Assembly (NCBI RefSeq): GCF_014203535.1
Contig: NZ_JACHJI010000001.1
Span: 434,001 to 498,000, forward strand
Origin: Streptomyces griseomycini
GTDB lineage: Bacteria > Actinomycetota > Actinomycetes > Streptomycetales > Streptomycetaceae
Reading direction: 5' to 3'
Length of the DNA: 64,000 nucleotides
Below the pieces are notes generated by a model. The model ran no database searches. It saw only the letters and a program-made list of their open reading frames with translations, and was not told where the DNA came from. The translations under genes and the position numbers were made by a program. The first letter of the stretch is position 1; each line of letters starts with the position of its first letter. This document shows positions 8,094 to 16,627 of this stretch, piece after piece.

Positions 8094-11000
8094 TCAGGCC
8101 TGCGCCGGCTCCGCCTCGTCCGCGGACGCGGCGGCCTCCGGGGCGGCCTTCCCCTTCTTCAGCGCCTTCTTCTTCGCGCGCCGCTCCTTGCGGAGCTCCA
8201 GCATCGCGTAGAGCGTCGGCACCAGCAGCAGGGTGAGCAGCGTCGACGTGATCAGACCGCCGATCACCACCACGGCCAGCGGCTGGGCGATGAAGCCGCC
8301 CTCGCCGGTGATGCCCAGCGCCATCGGGAGCAGCGCGAAGATCGTCGCCAGGGCCGTCATCAGGATCGGCCGCAGACGGTGGCGGCCGCCCTCCAGCACG
8401 GCCTCGACCACGCCGTGGCCCCGGCTGCGGTACTGGTTGATCAGGTCGATCAGCACGATCGCGTTGGTGACCACGATGCCGATCAGCATCAGCATGCCGA
8501 TCATCGCCGGGACGCCCATCGGGGTGCCCGTGACCAGCAGCAGACCGATCGCGCCCGTCGCCGCGAACGGGACGGACACCAGCAGGATCAGCGGCTGGGC
8601 GAGCGAGCGGAAGGTGCCGACCAGCAGCATGAAGACGATCGCGATCGCGGCCAGCATCGCCAGCCCCAGGTTGGCGAACGCCTCGTCCTGGTCCTCGGAC
8701 ACGCCGCCGATCTCCGCCGTCGCGCCGGCCGGCAGCGTCAGCGCGTCGATCTTCGTCTGGAGGTCCATGCTCACCGCGCCCGTGTTGTCACCGGTCGGCC
8801 TGGCCGTGACGGTGGCCGCGCGCTGACCGTCGATCCGGGTCATGGACACCGGGCCGTCCACCACCTCGACGGTGGCGACGTCACCCAGCCTCACCGCACC
8901 CAGGCGCAGGTTCTTCAACTGCTCCAGGGTGGTGGCCGGCTTGGCCGAGCGGATGACGACGTCGCGCTCGGCGTCGTCCAGGACCGCCTTGGCGGCCGGG
9001 GTGCCGCGCACCGCCTGGGCGACGGCGGCGCCGAGGGTCTGGTCGTCGAACCCGGCCGCGGCGGCCTTGTCGTTGGCCTTCACGGAGATGCGGGGCACGC
9101 TCTGCGCCAGGTCGCTGGTGACGTCCGTGACGTCGTCCAGGGACGCCACCGCGTCCTGGACCTGGTCGGCCGCCTTGCGCAGCACCTGCGCGTCGGACGC
9201 CTTGACGACCACGCTCAGGTCCTGGCTGCCGAAGCCGTCACCGACCGCGATGGTGGTCGTGCCGATGCCGTCGAGCTCGCCGAGGCCCTTCTCGAGGCTC
9301 TCCTGCACGTCCTCGGAGGACGCGGAGTCCTCCAGCATCACCTGGTACGTCGCCTGGTTGGTGTCCGTACCGCCGCCGAAGGCCGCCATCCAGCCGGACG
9401 AGCCGACCGTCACCTGGTAGTCCTTGACGCCCTCGGTGTCGCCGAGCAGCTTCTCGACCTTCCTCGCCCGGGCGTCGGTCGCGCTCAGGCTGGTGCCGGG
9501 CTCCAGCTCCTGCCGGACGGTGAGGACCTTCTGCTCGCCCGGGTCGAAGAAGTTGGTCTTCAGCAGCGGCGCCATGGCGAAGGTGGCGATCAGCACGACG
9601 ACCGCGATGGCCACGCTGGTCAGCCTGCGCCGGGTGGCGAAGCGCAGCACGGGGACGTAGAGGCGCTGCAGGCGGCTCCTCGCCTCCTTCTCCTCCGCGA
9701 GCCGGCGCGCCTCCTCGGCGTCCTCCGGGGTGCCCTTGGGAGCGCGCAGGAACCAGTACGACAGCACCGGGACGACCGTCAGCGACACCAGCAGGGACGC
9801 CAGCAGCGCGGCCGTGACGGTGAGGCTGAAGGAGCCGAACAGCTCGCCCACCATGCCGCCGACCAGGCCGATCGGCAGGAAGACGGCGACCGTGGTGAGT
9901 GTCGAGGACGTCACCGCGCCCGCGACCTCGCGCACCGCGGTCAGGATCGCCGACCGGCGCTCCTCGCCGTAGCCGAGGTGCCGCTTGATGTTCTCCAGGA
10001 CCACGATGGAGTCGTCCACGACCCGGCCGATGGCGATGGTCAGCGCGCCCAGCGTCAGCATGTTCAGCGACAGGTCGCGCGTCCACAGCACGATCAGGGC
10101 GAGGACCACGGACAGCGGGATGGACACCGCGGTGACCAGGGTCGAGCGGACCGACGCCAGGAAGACCAGGATCACCAGGACCGCGAAGACCAGACCGAGC
10201 GCGCCCTCGGTGGTCAGGCCCTCGATGGCCTTGGACACGGCCGGGCCCTGGTCGCTGACGACGGTGAGCGTGGCGCCGGAGCCGAGGTCCTCGCGCAGGT
10301 CGGGGAGCATCTCCTCGACGGCCTCGGAGATCGCGACCGCGCTGCCGTCGCGGTCCATGGTCGCCATCACGGCGAGGCTGGGCTCGCCGTTCGTCCGGGT
10401 GAGGGAGGAGACCCGTGCTTCCTCCTGCTTCACCGTGGCGACGTCACCGAGACGGACCGGATCGCCCTTGCCGGGCCCGCCGGTGACCATCAGGTCCTCG
10501 ATCTGCTGCAGCGAGGTGAAGCCGCCGCCCACCTGGACGGTGCGGTTGGCGCCGTCCTCGTCGAAGGAGCCGGCCGGGACGGTCGCGCCGCCGGCCTGGA
10601 GGGCCTGGGCCAGCGACTGCGGGGTGAGCCCCGCCTTCGTCAGCTTCGCGGTGTCGGGGGTGACGGTGACCTGGAGGTCCCGTACGCCGTCCACCGTGAC
10701 CTGGCCGACGCCGTCGATGTCCTCCAGGGCGGGCACCACGGTCCGGTCGAGCTGGTCGGCGAGCGCCTGCTGGTCCTTGTCGGAGGTGACGGCGAGGACC
10801 ACGGTCGGCATGTCGTCCGTGGAACCGGCGACGACCTGCGGGTCCACGTCGTCCGGGAGCTGGGCGCCGGCCCGGTTGACGGCCTGCTGGACGTCGGCGA
10901 CGAGCTGCTGGGTGTCGTTGCCGTAGTCGAAGGACGCCATGATCACGGCGTTGCCCTCGCTCGCCGTCGAGGTGACCCCGGTGAGGCCGTCGACGGCCTC

Positions 11001-11216
11001 CAGGTTGTTCTCGATGGGCTCGACGACCTGCTTCTCGACCACGTCCGGGGAGGCGCCCTGGTACGGCGCCACCACGGAGACCACAGGCAGTTCGATGGTG
11101 GGCAGCAGCTGCTGCTTGAGCTGGGGTATCGCGATCGCCCCGAAGACGAGCGCGATGATCGACATCAGTCCGATCAGCGCCCGTTGCGCGAGGCTGAATC
11201 TGGACAGCCAGGACAT
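8094..11216 (-). CDS. RND-family efflux transporter (AcrB/SwrC-like)
   Basis: This 1040-residue protein is a resistance-nodulation-division transporter of the HAE group. It has an N-terminal helix, a large periplasmic-type loop (PVVSVVAPYQGASPDVVEKQV and following), a bundle of helices with the proton-relay segment GRVVDDSIVVLENIKRH, then a second loop and helix bundle with TNAIVLIDLINQ. Two tandem halves and 12 helices are the family norm. No membrane-fusion or outer-membrane partner is nearby, as in Bacillus SwrC. The substrate is unknown. The C-terminal tail is Lys/Ala/Glu-rich. It is the last gene of a reverse-strand array behind a two-component system, 157 bases after the response regulator, which may control it. 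Confidence 0.92.
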   Translation of the reverse strand: MSWLSRFSLAQRALIGLMSIIALVFGAIAIPQLKQQLLPTIELPVVSVVAPYQGASPDVVEKQVVEPIENNLEAVDGLTGVTSTASEGNAVIMASFDYGNDTQQLVADVQQAVNRAGAQLPDDVDPQVVAGSTDDMPTVVLAVTSDKDQQALADQLDRTVVPALEDIDGVGQVTVDGVRDLQVTVTPDTAKLTKAGLTPQSLAQALQAGGATVPAGSFDEDGANRTVQVGGGFTSLQQIEDLMVTGGPGKGDPVRLGDVATVKQEEARVSSLTRTNGEPSLAVMATMDRDGSAVAISEAVEEMLPDLREDLGSGATLTVVSDQGPAVSKAIEGLTTEGALGLVFAVLVILVFLASVRSTLVTAVSIPLSVVLALIVLWTRDLSLNMLTLGALTIAIGRVVDDSIVVLENIKRHLGYGEERRSAILTAVREVAGAVTSSTLTTVAVFLPIGLVGGMVGELFGSFSLTVTAALLASLLVSLTVVPVLSYWFLRAPKGTPEDAEEARRLAEEKEARSRLQRLYVPVLRFATRRRLTSVAIAVVVLIATFAMAPLLKTNFFDPGEQKVLTVRQELEPGTSLSATDARARKVEKLLGDTEGVKDYQVTVGSSGWMAAFGGGTDTNQATYQVMLEDSASSEDVQESLEKGLGELDGIGTTTIAVGDGFGSQDLSVVVKASDAQVLRKAADQVQDAVASLDDVTDVTSDLAQSVPRISVKANDKAAAAGFDDQTLGAAVAQAVRGTPAAKAVLDDAERDVVIRSAKPATTLEQLKNLRLGAVRLGDVATVEVVDGPVSMTRIDGQRAATVTARPTGDNTGAVSMDLQTKIDALTLPAGATAEIGGVSEDQDEAFANLGLAMLAAIAIVFMLLVGTFRSLAQPLILLVSVPFAATGAIGLLLVTGTPMGVPAMIGMLMLIGIVVTNAIVLIDLINQYRSRGHGVVEAVLEGGRHRLRPILMTALATIFALLPMALGITGEGGFIAQPLAVVVIGGLITSTLLTLLLVPTLYAMLELRKERRAKKKALKKGKAAPEAAASADEAEPAQA

Positions 11217-11373
11217 GGGTTACGGGTCTCTCTTCTGTGAGCGGCAGAAGTGCACGGTCGGGCGCAGCCGTGCGCCCGGTCTACACACTGGGCCATCGGA
11301 GGGGGCCGATCCGTAGGCCCGAGGTCCATTTCTCCCACGGCGCGTACTCCCGCCGCAGTACGCCCGTCGGCGC

Positions 11374-12060
11374 TCAGTCCACCTTCGGACGTACCAGGCC
11401 CGATTCGTAGGCGATGACCACCAGCTGGGCCCGGTCCCGGGCGCCCAGCTTGGCCATGGCCCGGTTGACGTGCGTCTTCACGGTCAGCGGGCTGACGTCG
11501 AGGCGTTCGGCGATCTCGTCGTTGGAGTGGCCGCCGGCGACCTGGACGAGCACCTCGCGCTCGCGGACGGTGAGCGAGTCGAGGCGTTCGGCGCGGGCGG
11601 GGTCGCGGTCGGCCCCGCCGGCCGAGTCCTCCTGGGCGAGGAAGCGGGCGATCAGGCCCTTGGTGGCGGCCGGGGAGAGCAGGGCCTCGCCCTCGGCGGC
11701 GATCCGGATGGCGTTCAGCAACTCCTCGGGCTCGGAGCCCTTGCCGAGGAAGCCGGAGGCGCCGGCGCGCAGCGACTGCACCACGTAGTCGTCGACCTCG
11801 AAGGTCGTCAGGATCACCACCCGGACCGCGGCGAGCGCGGGGTCCGCGCTGATCATGCGGGTGGCGGCGAGGCCGTCGGTGCCGGGCATCCGGATGTCCA
11901 TGAGGACGACGTCGGCCCGCTGCTCGCGGGCCAGCCGGACCGCCTCCGCGCCGTCGGACGCCTCGCCCACCACCTCCATGTCCGGCTCGGAGTCGACGAG
12001 CACCCGGAAGGCGCTGCGCAGCAGTGCCTGGTCGTCGGCGAGCAGGACACGGATCGTCAT
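11374..12060 (-). CDS. Response regulator, NarL/LuxR type
   Basis: The 228-residue protein has an N-terminal receiver domain with phosphoacceptor D55 (VVLMDIRMPG) and a C-terminal LuxR-type helix-turn-helix at about 160-225 (LTVREREVLVQVAGGHSNDE). It should bind DNA when phosphorylated by the sensor kinase encoded 35 bases upstream. The ATG start at 12060 has GGGGGAG about 5 bases upstream. Its position between the kinase and the RND transporter, on the same strand as pspA and pspAA, suggests control of envelope functions. The targets cannot be read from the sequence. Confidence 0.93.
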   Translation of the reverse strand: MTIRVLLADDQALLRSAFRVLVDSEPDMEVVGEASDGAEAVRLAREQRADVVLMDIRMPGTDGLAATRMISADPALAAVRVVILTTFEVDDYVVQSLRAGASGFLGKGSEPEELLNAIRIAAEGEALLSPAATKGLIARFLAQEDSAGGADRDPARAERLDSLTVREREVLVQVAGGHSNDEIAERLDVSPLTVKTHVNRAMAKLGARDRAQLVVIAYESGLVRPKVD

Positions 12061-12095
12061 GCGGGCTCCCCCGGTGCGCTGGTCACGGTCCGCCG

Positions 12096-13325
12096 TCACG
12101 GGCCGTCCTGGGCGGCGGACGTACGGCTCTTGACGGGCAGGATCGCATGGACGCGGAAACCGCCGCCGTAGCGGGGACCGGTGGTGAGGGTGCCGCGCAG
12201 GGCGGTGACGCGCTCGCGCATGCCGAGCAGTCCGTGCCCGCCGCCGGGTCCGCCGGGAACGTGGTCCTGGTGGTCGCCGGTGCCGTCGTCGAGGACGGTG
12301 ATCTCGATGTGGGGTCCCACGCGGACGACGCTGACCTCCGCCTTCGCGTTGTTGCCGGCGTGCTTCTGCACGTTGGTGAGGGCCTCCTGGATGACCCGGT
12401 AGGCGGCCAGGTCGACGGCGGCGGGCAGGGTGGTGCCCTGGTCGGCCCGGGCGACCTCGACGCGCAGTCCGGCGCTGCGGAAGGTGCCGACGAGTTCGTC
12501 GAGGCGGTCCAGGCCGGGCGCCGGCTCGGTGGGCGCCTCGGGATCGCCGGACTGGCGCAGCAGGCCGACGGTGGCCCGCAGTTCGTTCAGCGCGGAGCGG
12601 CTGGCCTCGCGGACGTGGGCCAAGGCCTCCTTGGCCTGGTCGGGCCGCTTGTCCATGACGTGGGCGGCGACCCCGGCCTGGACGTTGACCAGGGCGATGT
12701 GGTGGGCGACCACGTCGTGCAGGTCGCGGGCGATGCGCAGCCGCTCCTCGGCGACGCGGCGGCGGGCCTCCTCCTCGCGGGTGCGCTCGGCCCGCTCGGC
12801 GCGCTCGCGGATGGCCCGGACGAAGGCGCGGCGGCTGCGGACGGCGTCCCCGGCGGTGGCGCCGATGCCGGTCCAGGCGAAGATCGCCAGGTTCTCCTGG
12901 GCGTACCAGGGCAGGGGGCCGGCGGCCATGGCGGTGCCGGTGAGGACCGTCATGGTGAGCAGGCCGATGCGCCAGGTGGTGGGGCGGTCGGTGGCCGAGG
13001 CGACGGTGTAGAGCGCGATCACGGCGCACATGGCGACGGGGGCGCGGGGGTCGCCGGTGACGGACTCCACCACGGAGACGCCGCCGGCGAGGGCGAGCAC
13101 GGTGCGGGGAGCGCGGCGCCGGAAGACGAGCGCGGCGGCGCCGAGGGCCATGAGGACCAGGCTGAACGGGTCGGGGGTGCGCACGCCCCAGGTGACGCCG
13201 TCCGGTCCGTGCGGCTCGACGAAGGATCCGGCCACCATGCACACCAGGACGCCCGCGGCCAGGGCCGCGTCCAAGGCGAAGGGGTGGGCCCGCAGGCGGC
13301 ACCGGGCGCGTGTCAGGGTGCTCAC
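12096..13325 (-). CDS. Sensor histidine kinase, HisKA_3 family
   Basis: The 409-residue kinase has several N-terminal membrane helices (about residues 18-36, 53-69, 75-88, 96-112 and 120-160) with only short external loops, so it may sense the membrane itself or bind a partner there. A coiled stretch of Arg/Glu at 165-195 leads to the dimerisation/phosphoacceptor motif ARDLHDVVAHH with H203. The ATPase domain carries VIQEALTNVQKHA and GHGLLGMRERV. It pairs with the response regulator encoded 35 bases downstream and follows pspAA by 85 bases on the same strand. Confidence 0.93.
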   Translation of the reverse strand: MSTLTRARCRLRAHPFALDAALAAGVLVCMVAGSFVEPHGPDGVTWGVRTPDPFSLVLMALGAAALVFRRRAPRTVLALAGGVSVVESVTGDPRAPVAMCAVIALYTVASATDRPTTWRIGLLTMTVLTGTAMAAGPLPWYAQENLAIFAWTGIGATAGDAVRSRRAFVRAIRERAERAERTREEEARRRVAEERLRIARDLHDVVAHHIALVNVQAGVAAHVMDKRPDQAKEALAHVREASRSALNELRATVGLLRQSGDPEAPTEPAPGLDRLDELVGTFRSAGLRVEVARADQGTTLPAAVDLAAYRVIQEALTNVQKHAGNNAKAEVSVVRVGPHIEITVLDDGTGDHQDHVPGGPGGGHGLLGMRERVTALRGTLTTGPRYGGGFRVHAILPVKSRTSAAQDGP

Positions 13326-13410
13326 GGCTGTTCACCGTACGGTGTCGTCGCGGCGCCCGGGACGGGGGCCGGTGCCGGACCGCCTGTGCGGGGGCGGACC
13401 GTCCCGGGGC

Positions 13411-13692
13411 TCACGCTCCCGGGATCAGACCGTCGTCGCTGAGCAGTTCCCTGACCTCGTCCAGGGTGGCGTCCGGGGACGGGAGGATGAGGTCGGAGGG
13501 CTCCAGGGAGTCGTCCGGCAGCGGCTCGCCGAGTTCGCGCACCTTGGCCAGCAGCGCCTGGAGGGTCGCGCGGAAGCCCGGCCCGTCGCCGTTCTCCATC
13601 TCGGCGAGCAGTTCCTCGTCCAGCCGGTCCAGCTCGGCGAGCCGGCTCTCGGCCAGCGTCACCTGCCCCTCCCCCATGATCCGTACGATCAC
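13411..13692 (-). CDS. PspA-associated small protein (PspAA)
   Basis: The 93-residue acidic protein has the MIVRIMGEGQ opening and the LAELDRLDEELLAEMENGD segment that I associate with the PspA-associated (PspAA) domain found beside PspA genes in actinobacteria and archaea. It lies 38 bases after pspA on the same strand, which fits an accessory or adaptor role for PspA. It has no membrane segment. Its molecular function is not established. The start codon is the ATG at 13692. Confidence 0.8.
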   Translation of the reverse strand: MIVRIMGEGQVTLAESRLAELDRLDEELLAEMENGDGPGFRATLQALLAKVRELGEPLPDDSLEPSDLILPSPDATLDEVRELLSDDGLIPGA

Positions 13693-13730
13693 GTCGCCCT
13701 CCTAGGCGTGGGCCCCTGCCGCCGTCGTGG

Positions 13731-14540
13731 TCACTGCTTGTCGAAGCGCGGGGCGTCCTGCGGCTGCTGCTGGGACTGCGCCTGGTCCTGGGCCTGGCCG
13801 GTGCCGCCCTCGATGGCCTGCTGCCCGCCGGTGGTGCCCCCGGCCAGCTCGGCCTTCATGCGCTGCAGTTCCAGCTCTACATCCGTACCACCGGAGAGCC
13901 GGTCCAGCTCGGCCTGGATGTCGTCCTTGTGCATGCCGGAGGGGTCGTCCAGGGCGCCGGAGGCGAGCAGTTCGTCGATCGCGCCGGCCCGCGCCTGGAG
14001 CTGGGCGGTCTTGTCCTCGGCCCGCTGGATCGCCAGCCCGACGTCGCCCATCTCCTCGGAGATGCCGGAGAAGGCCTCGCCGATCCGGGTCTGCGCCTGG
14101 GCGGCGGTGTAGGTGGCCTTGATGGTCTCCTTCTTCGTGCGGAAGGCGTCCACCTTGGCCTGGAGCCGCTGGGCCGCGAGGGTGAGCTTCTCCTCCTCGC
14201 CCTGGAGCGTCGCGTGCTGTGTCTCCAGGTCGGTCACCTGCTGCTGGAGGGCGGCGCGACGGGAGAGCGCCTCGCGGGCCAGGTCCTCGCGGCCCAGCGC
14301 GAGCGCCTTGCGGCCCTGGTCCTCCAGCTTGGACGACTGGGACTGGAGCTGGTTGAGCTGGAGTTCCAGGCGCTTGCGGCTGGTCGCCACGTCGGCGACA
14401 CCGCGGCGGACCTTCTGGAGCAGCTCCAGCTGCTTCTGATACGAGTAATCGAGGGTCTCGCGCGGGTCCTCGGCCCGGTCAAGGGCCTTGTTCGCCTTCG
14501 CGCGGAAGATCATCCCCATACGCTTCATGACACCGCTCAT
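13731..14540 (-). CDS. pspA: Phage shock protein A / IM30 homologue
   Basis: PspA binds stressed membranes and stabilises them, often as large oligomers. The 269-residue protein is almost wholly alpha-helical, with heptad-rich coiled coil from about residue 20 to 215 and a Gln-rich, disordered C-terminal tail. The first residues (MKRMGMIFRAKANKALD) match the amphipathic membrane-binding helix of the family. The start is set at 14540 (MSGVMKRMG) with AGAAGGGG about 13 bases upstream; the internal ATG at 14528 is an alternative. It heads a five-gene reverse-strand array with pspAA, a two-component pair and an RND transporter. Confidence 0.93.
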   Translation of the reverse strand: MSGVMKRMGMIFRAKANKALDRAEDPRETLDYSYQKQLELLQKVRRGVADVATSRKRLELQLNQLQSQSSKLEDQGRKALALGREDLAREALSRRAALQQQVTDLETQHATLQGEEEKLTLAAQRLQAKVDAFRTKKETIKATYTAAQAQTRIGEAFSGISEEMGDVGLAIQRAEDKTAQLQARAGAIDELLASGALDDPSGMHKDDIQAELDRLSGGTDVELELQRMKAELAGGTTGGQQAIEGGTGQAQDQAQSQQQPQDAPRFDKQ

Positions 14541-14841
14541 GGGCTTCGCGCGCCCCCTTCTGACGGACTCCGGCTCACAGCTCTGCGACAGAACCCACAG
14601 TACGGGCCCTGCTTCCATTACCGCACTGTTCGGGGACGGATGTGCTCATCCCCAAGGACGAATGACCACCCTCCCGATCCGGCGTAAGGAGTAGGTGGTC
14701 CCCGGGGGCGGCCGGCCTGCCGGCCCGGAGATCACACCACGTCCCCTGGTCCTTCTGGAAACGTCTCCTCTGTCCTCCTGAAGACGACCGGTGTTGCCGG
14801 ATCGTTCCCCCCGGGGCTGGGGTCCAACCCCGGGCACCCCG

Positions 14842-14847
14842 TACCCT
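14842..14847 (+). promoter_or_regulatory. Probable -10 element of a leaderless transcript
   Basis: TACCCT ends 8 bases before the GTG at 14856, with no ribosome binding site. The rest of the 315-base divergent gap from 14541 holds the pspA promoter region, but I see no clear operator in it. Confidence 0.5.
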
Positions 14848-14855
14848 TGGGTTTT

Positions 14856-15455
14856 GTGTTCCGTAGCCGTGCCAAGGAAGAGAAGGCATCGGTCGCCACC
14901 AAGGCGACGGTGACCGACTCCAAGCAGCCCCGTCACCCGGAGGCCCCCAAGGGCCGCCCCACGCCCAAGCGCAGCGTGGCCCAGTCCCAGCGTCGCAGCG
15001 TGGCCAACACGTCGATGACGCGCAAGGAGGCCGCCAAGCGGCAGCGTGAGGAGCGCCGTGCCGCGCTGGAGCGCCAGCGCCAGGCACTGGCCAGCGGCGA
15101 CGAGCGCTACCTGCCCGCCCGCGACAAGGGGCCGGTGCGCCGGTTCGCGCGTGACTTCGTCGACTCGCGGTTCAACATCGCCGAGTACTTCCTGCCGATG
15201 GCCGTGATCATCCTCGTGATGAGCATGGTCCAGGTGCCCGCCCTGCAGAACGCCTCATTGCTGCTGTGGCTCGTGGTGATCGTGATGATCGTGCTGGACT
15301 CGATCGTCACCGGCTTCCGGCTGAAGAAGCAGCTGGCCGAGCGCTTCCCGGACGACAACCGCCGCGGCGCGGTCGCCTACGCGCTGATGCGCTCGCTCCA
15401 GATGCGCCGGCTGCGGCTGCCCAAGCCCCAGGTCAAGCGCGGGGAGCGGCCCTGA
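14856..15455 (+). CDS. DUF3043 membrane protein
   Basis: The 199-residue protein has a long basic N-terminal region with TSMTRKEAAKRQREERR and similar charged stretches, then two transmembrane helices at about 108-127 and 130-153, and a basic C terminus. This is the architecture of DUF3043, a conserved actinobacterial family (Rv2206 in M. tuberculosis occupies a similar place just before cobT and cobS). The start is GTG at 14856; a TTG three codons upstream is less likely. It appears leaderless. Function unknown. Its stop overlaps the probable start of the next gene. Confidence 0.82.
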   Translation: MFRSRAKEEKASVATKATVTDSKQPRHPEAPKGRPTPKRSVAQSQRRSVANTSMTRKEAAKRQREERRAALERQRQALASGDERYLPARDKGPVRRFARDFVDSRFNIAEYFLPMAVIILVMSMVQVPALQNASLLLWLVVIVMIVLDSIVTGFRLKKQLAERFPDDNRRGAVAYALMRSLQMRRLRLPKPQVKRGERP

Positions 15456-16240
15456 GCACCACGCCGTTCGCCGACGGCGCCGCGCAGGCCCGGCCGGACA
15501 GGCCCGGTGGGCTGCGGGACGTCGTCCGGCAGGAGCTGGTGGCCCGCCAGCTGGAGGAGCAGATAGTCGGGCGCTTCCCGGTCGGCCGGCGGCTGCGCGT
15601 GCTCGACGTCGGCATGGGCCGGGGCGCGCAGGCACTGCGGCTGGCCCGGGCCGGCCACCAGGTGACCGGTCTCGAACGGGACGCGACGATGATCGCCACC
15701 GCGCGGGAGGCCCTGGCCGGGGAACCGGAGGGCATCCGGGAACGGATGCGGATCATCGAGGGCGACGGCCGGGACACCGGGGTGCACTTCCTGCCGGGCA
15801 GCTTCGACGTGGTGCTGTGCCACGGCGTGCTCATGTACGTCGAGGAGCCGGACGCGCTCCTGGCGGGGCTGGCCCGGGTGCTCGCGCCCGGCGGGCTGCT
15901 GTCGCTGCTGGTGCGCAACGGCGACGCGCTGGCCATGCGACCGGGCCTGTCCGGCGACTGGGCCGGGGCGCTGGCCGGCTTCGAGACGGTGGCCTGCCAG
16001 AACCGCCTCGGCCTGGATGTCCGCGCCGACCGGCTGAAGACGCTGACGGCGACGCTCGCGGGGATCGGGGCGCCGCTGCACACCTGGTACGGCGTGCGGG
16101 TCTTCACGGACACGGCGGTCGACGGCACGGACGTCCCGGGCGACCTGGAGGCGCTCCTCGCGGCCGAGGAACGGGCCGGCCGCACGGACCCCTACCGCGG
16201 GGTGGCGGCGCTGCTGCACCTGTGCGGCGTACGGGGCTGA
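15452..16240 (+). CDS. Class I SAM-dependent methyltransferase, probable CTG start
   Basis: The 262-residue protein has a Rossmann methyltransferase fold with motif I VLDVGMGRGAQALRLA at about 50-65, an acidic residue after strand 2 (GLERD) and the FDVVLCHGVLMYVEEPD segment. The substrate is unknown. No ATG, GTG or TTG lies in frame near the expected start. Upstream in the same frame there is none until deep inside the preceding gene, and the next one downstream is GTG at 15539. A CTG at 15452 overlaps the DUF3043 stop as CTGA and has GGGGAG 5 bases upstream, so a coupled CTG start is the simplest reading. If the start is GTG 15539, about 29 residues are lost. Confidence 0.82.
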   Translation: MSTTPFADGAAQARPDRPGGLRDVVRQELVARQLEEQIVGRFPVGRRLRVLDVGMGRGAQALRLARAGHQVTGLERDATMIATAREALAGEPEGIRERMRIIEGDGRDTGVHFLPGSFDVVLCHGVLMYVEEPDALLAGLARVLAPGGLLSLLVRNGDALAMRPGLSGDWAGALAGFETVACQNRLGLDVRADRLKTLTATLAGIGAPLHTWYGVRVFTDTAVDGTDVPGDLEALLAAEERAGRTDPYRGVAALLHLCGVRG

Positions 16241-16298
16241 ACCCCCCGGGAGGCGGGACCACGGTGGGCGAGGGCCCGGTCGGCCCCCGCCCGTGGGC

Positions 16299-16511
16299 TC
16301 ACGCCTGCTCGGCGTGGAGGCTCATCGGTCCGTAGATCTCCGTGGTGTCCTCCAGCAGCCGCACCTGATCGGCGCCCCCCTCCAGCAGGTCCTTCCAGTT
16401 CTCCCCGATCCAGGACTCGGCGTCCCCCTGCGTGGGGAACTCCTCCGGCGGCACCGCGGGCTCGACCTGCGTCCCGTCGGCCTTCTCGAACCGCCACGTC
16501 CATGCCGCCAT
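16299..16511 (-). CDS. Conserved small protein, 70 aa
   Basis: The 70-residue acidic protein (MAAWTWRFEKADG, then DAESWIGENWKDLLEGGADQ) is rich in Trp and Glu and has no membrane helix. I recognise it as a conserved actinobacterial small protein without known function. GGGAGG lies about 5 bases before the ATG, so expression is well supported. It converges with the methyltransferase gene and is divergent from the cobU-type gene. Confidence 0.75.
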   Translation of the reverse strand: MAAWTWRFEKADGTQVEPAVPPEEFPTQGDAESWIGENWKDLLEGGADQVRLLEDTTEIYGPMSLHAEQA

Positions 16512-16627
16512 GTACGCCTCCCAAAGGTGTGAGCACCCTGCACAGCGGAAGCCGGATCCCGGTCCGGCTCCTGTCCAAGAGCCTAGTCGGACGGGCAGCC
16601 GCCGTGGGGACGGGCGAAAATCGGGGC

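Noticed and set aside
8067..11240. Forward-strand open frame of over 1000 codons opposite the RND transporter
   Set aside because: It mirrors the codons of a clear RND protein, has His/Gln/Asp-rich nonsense composition and no start signal.
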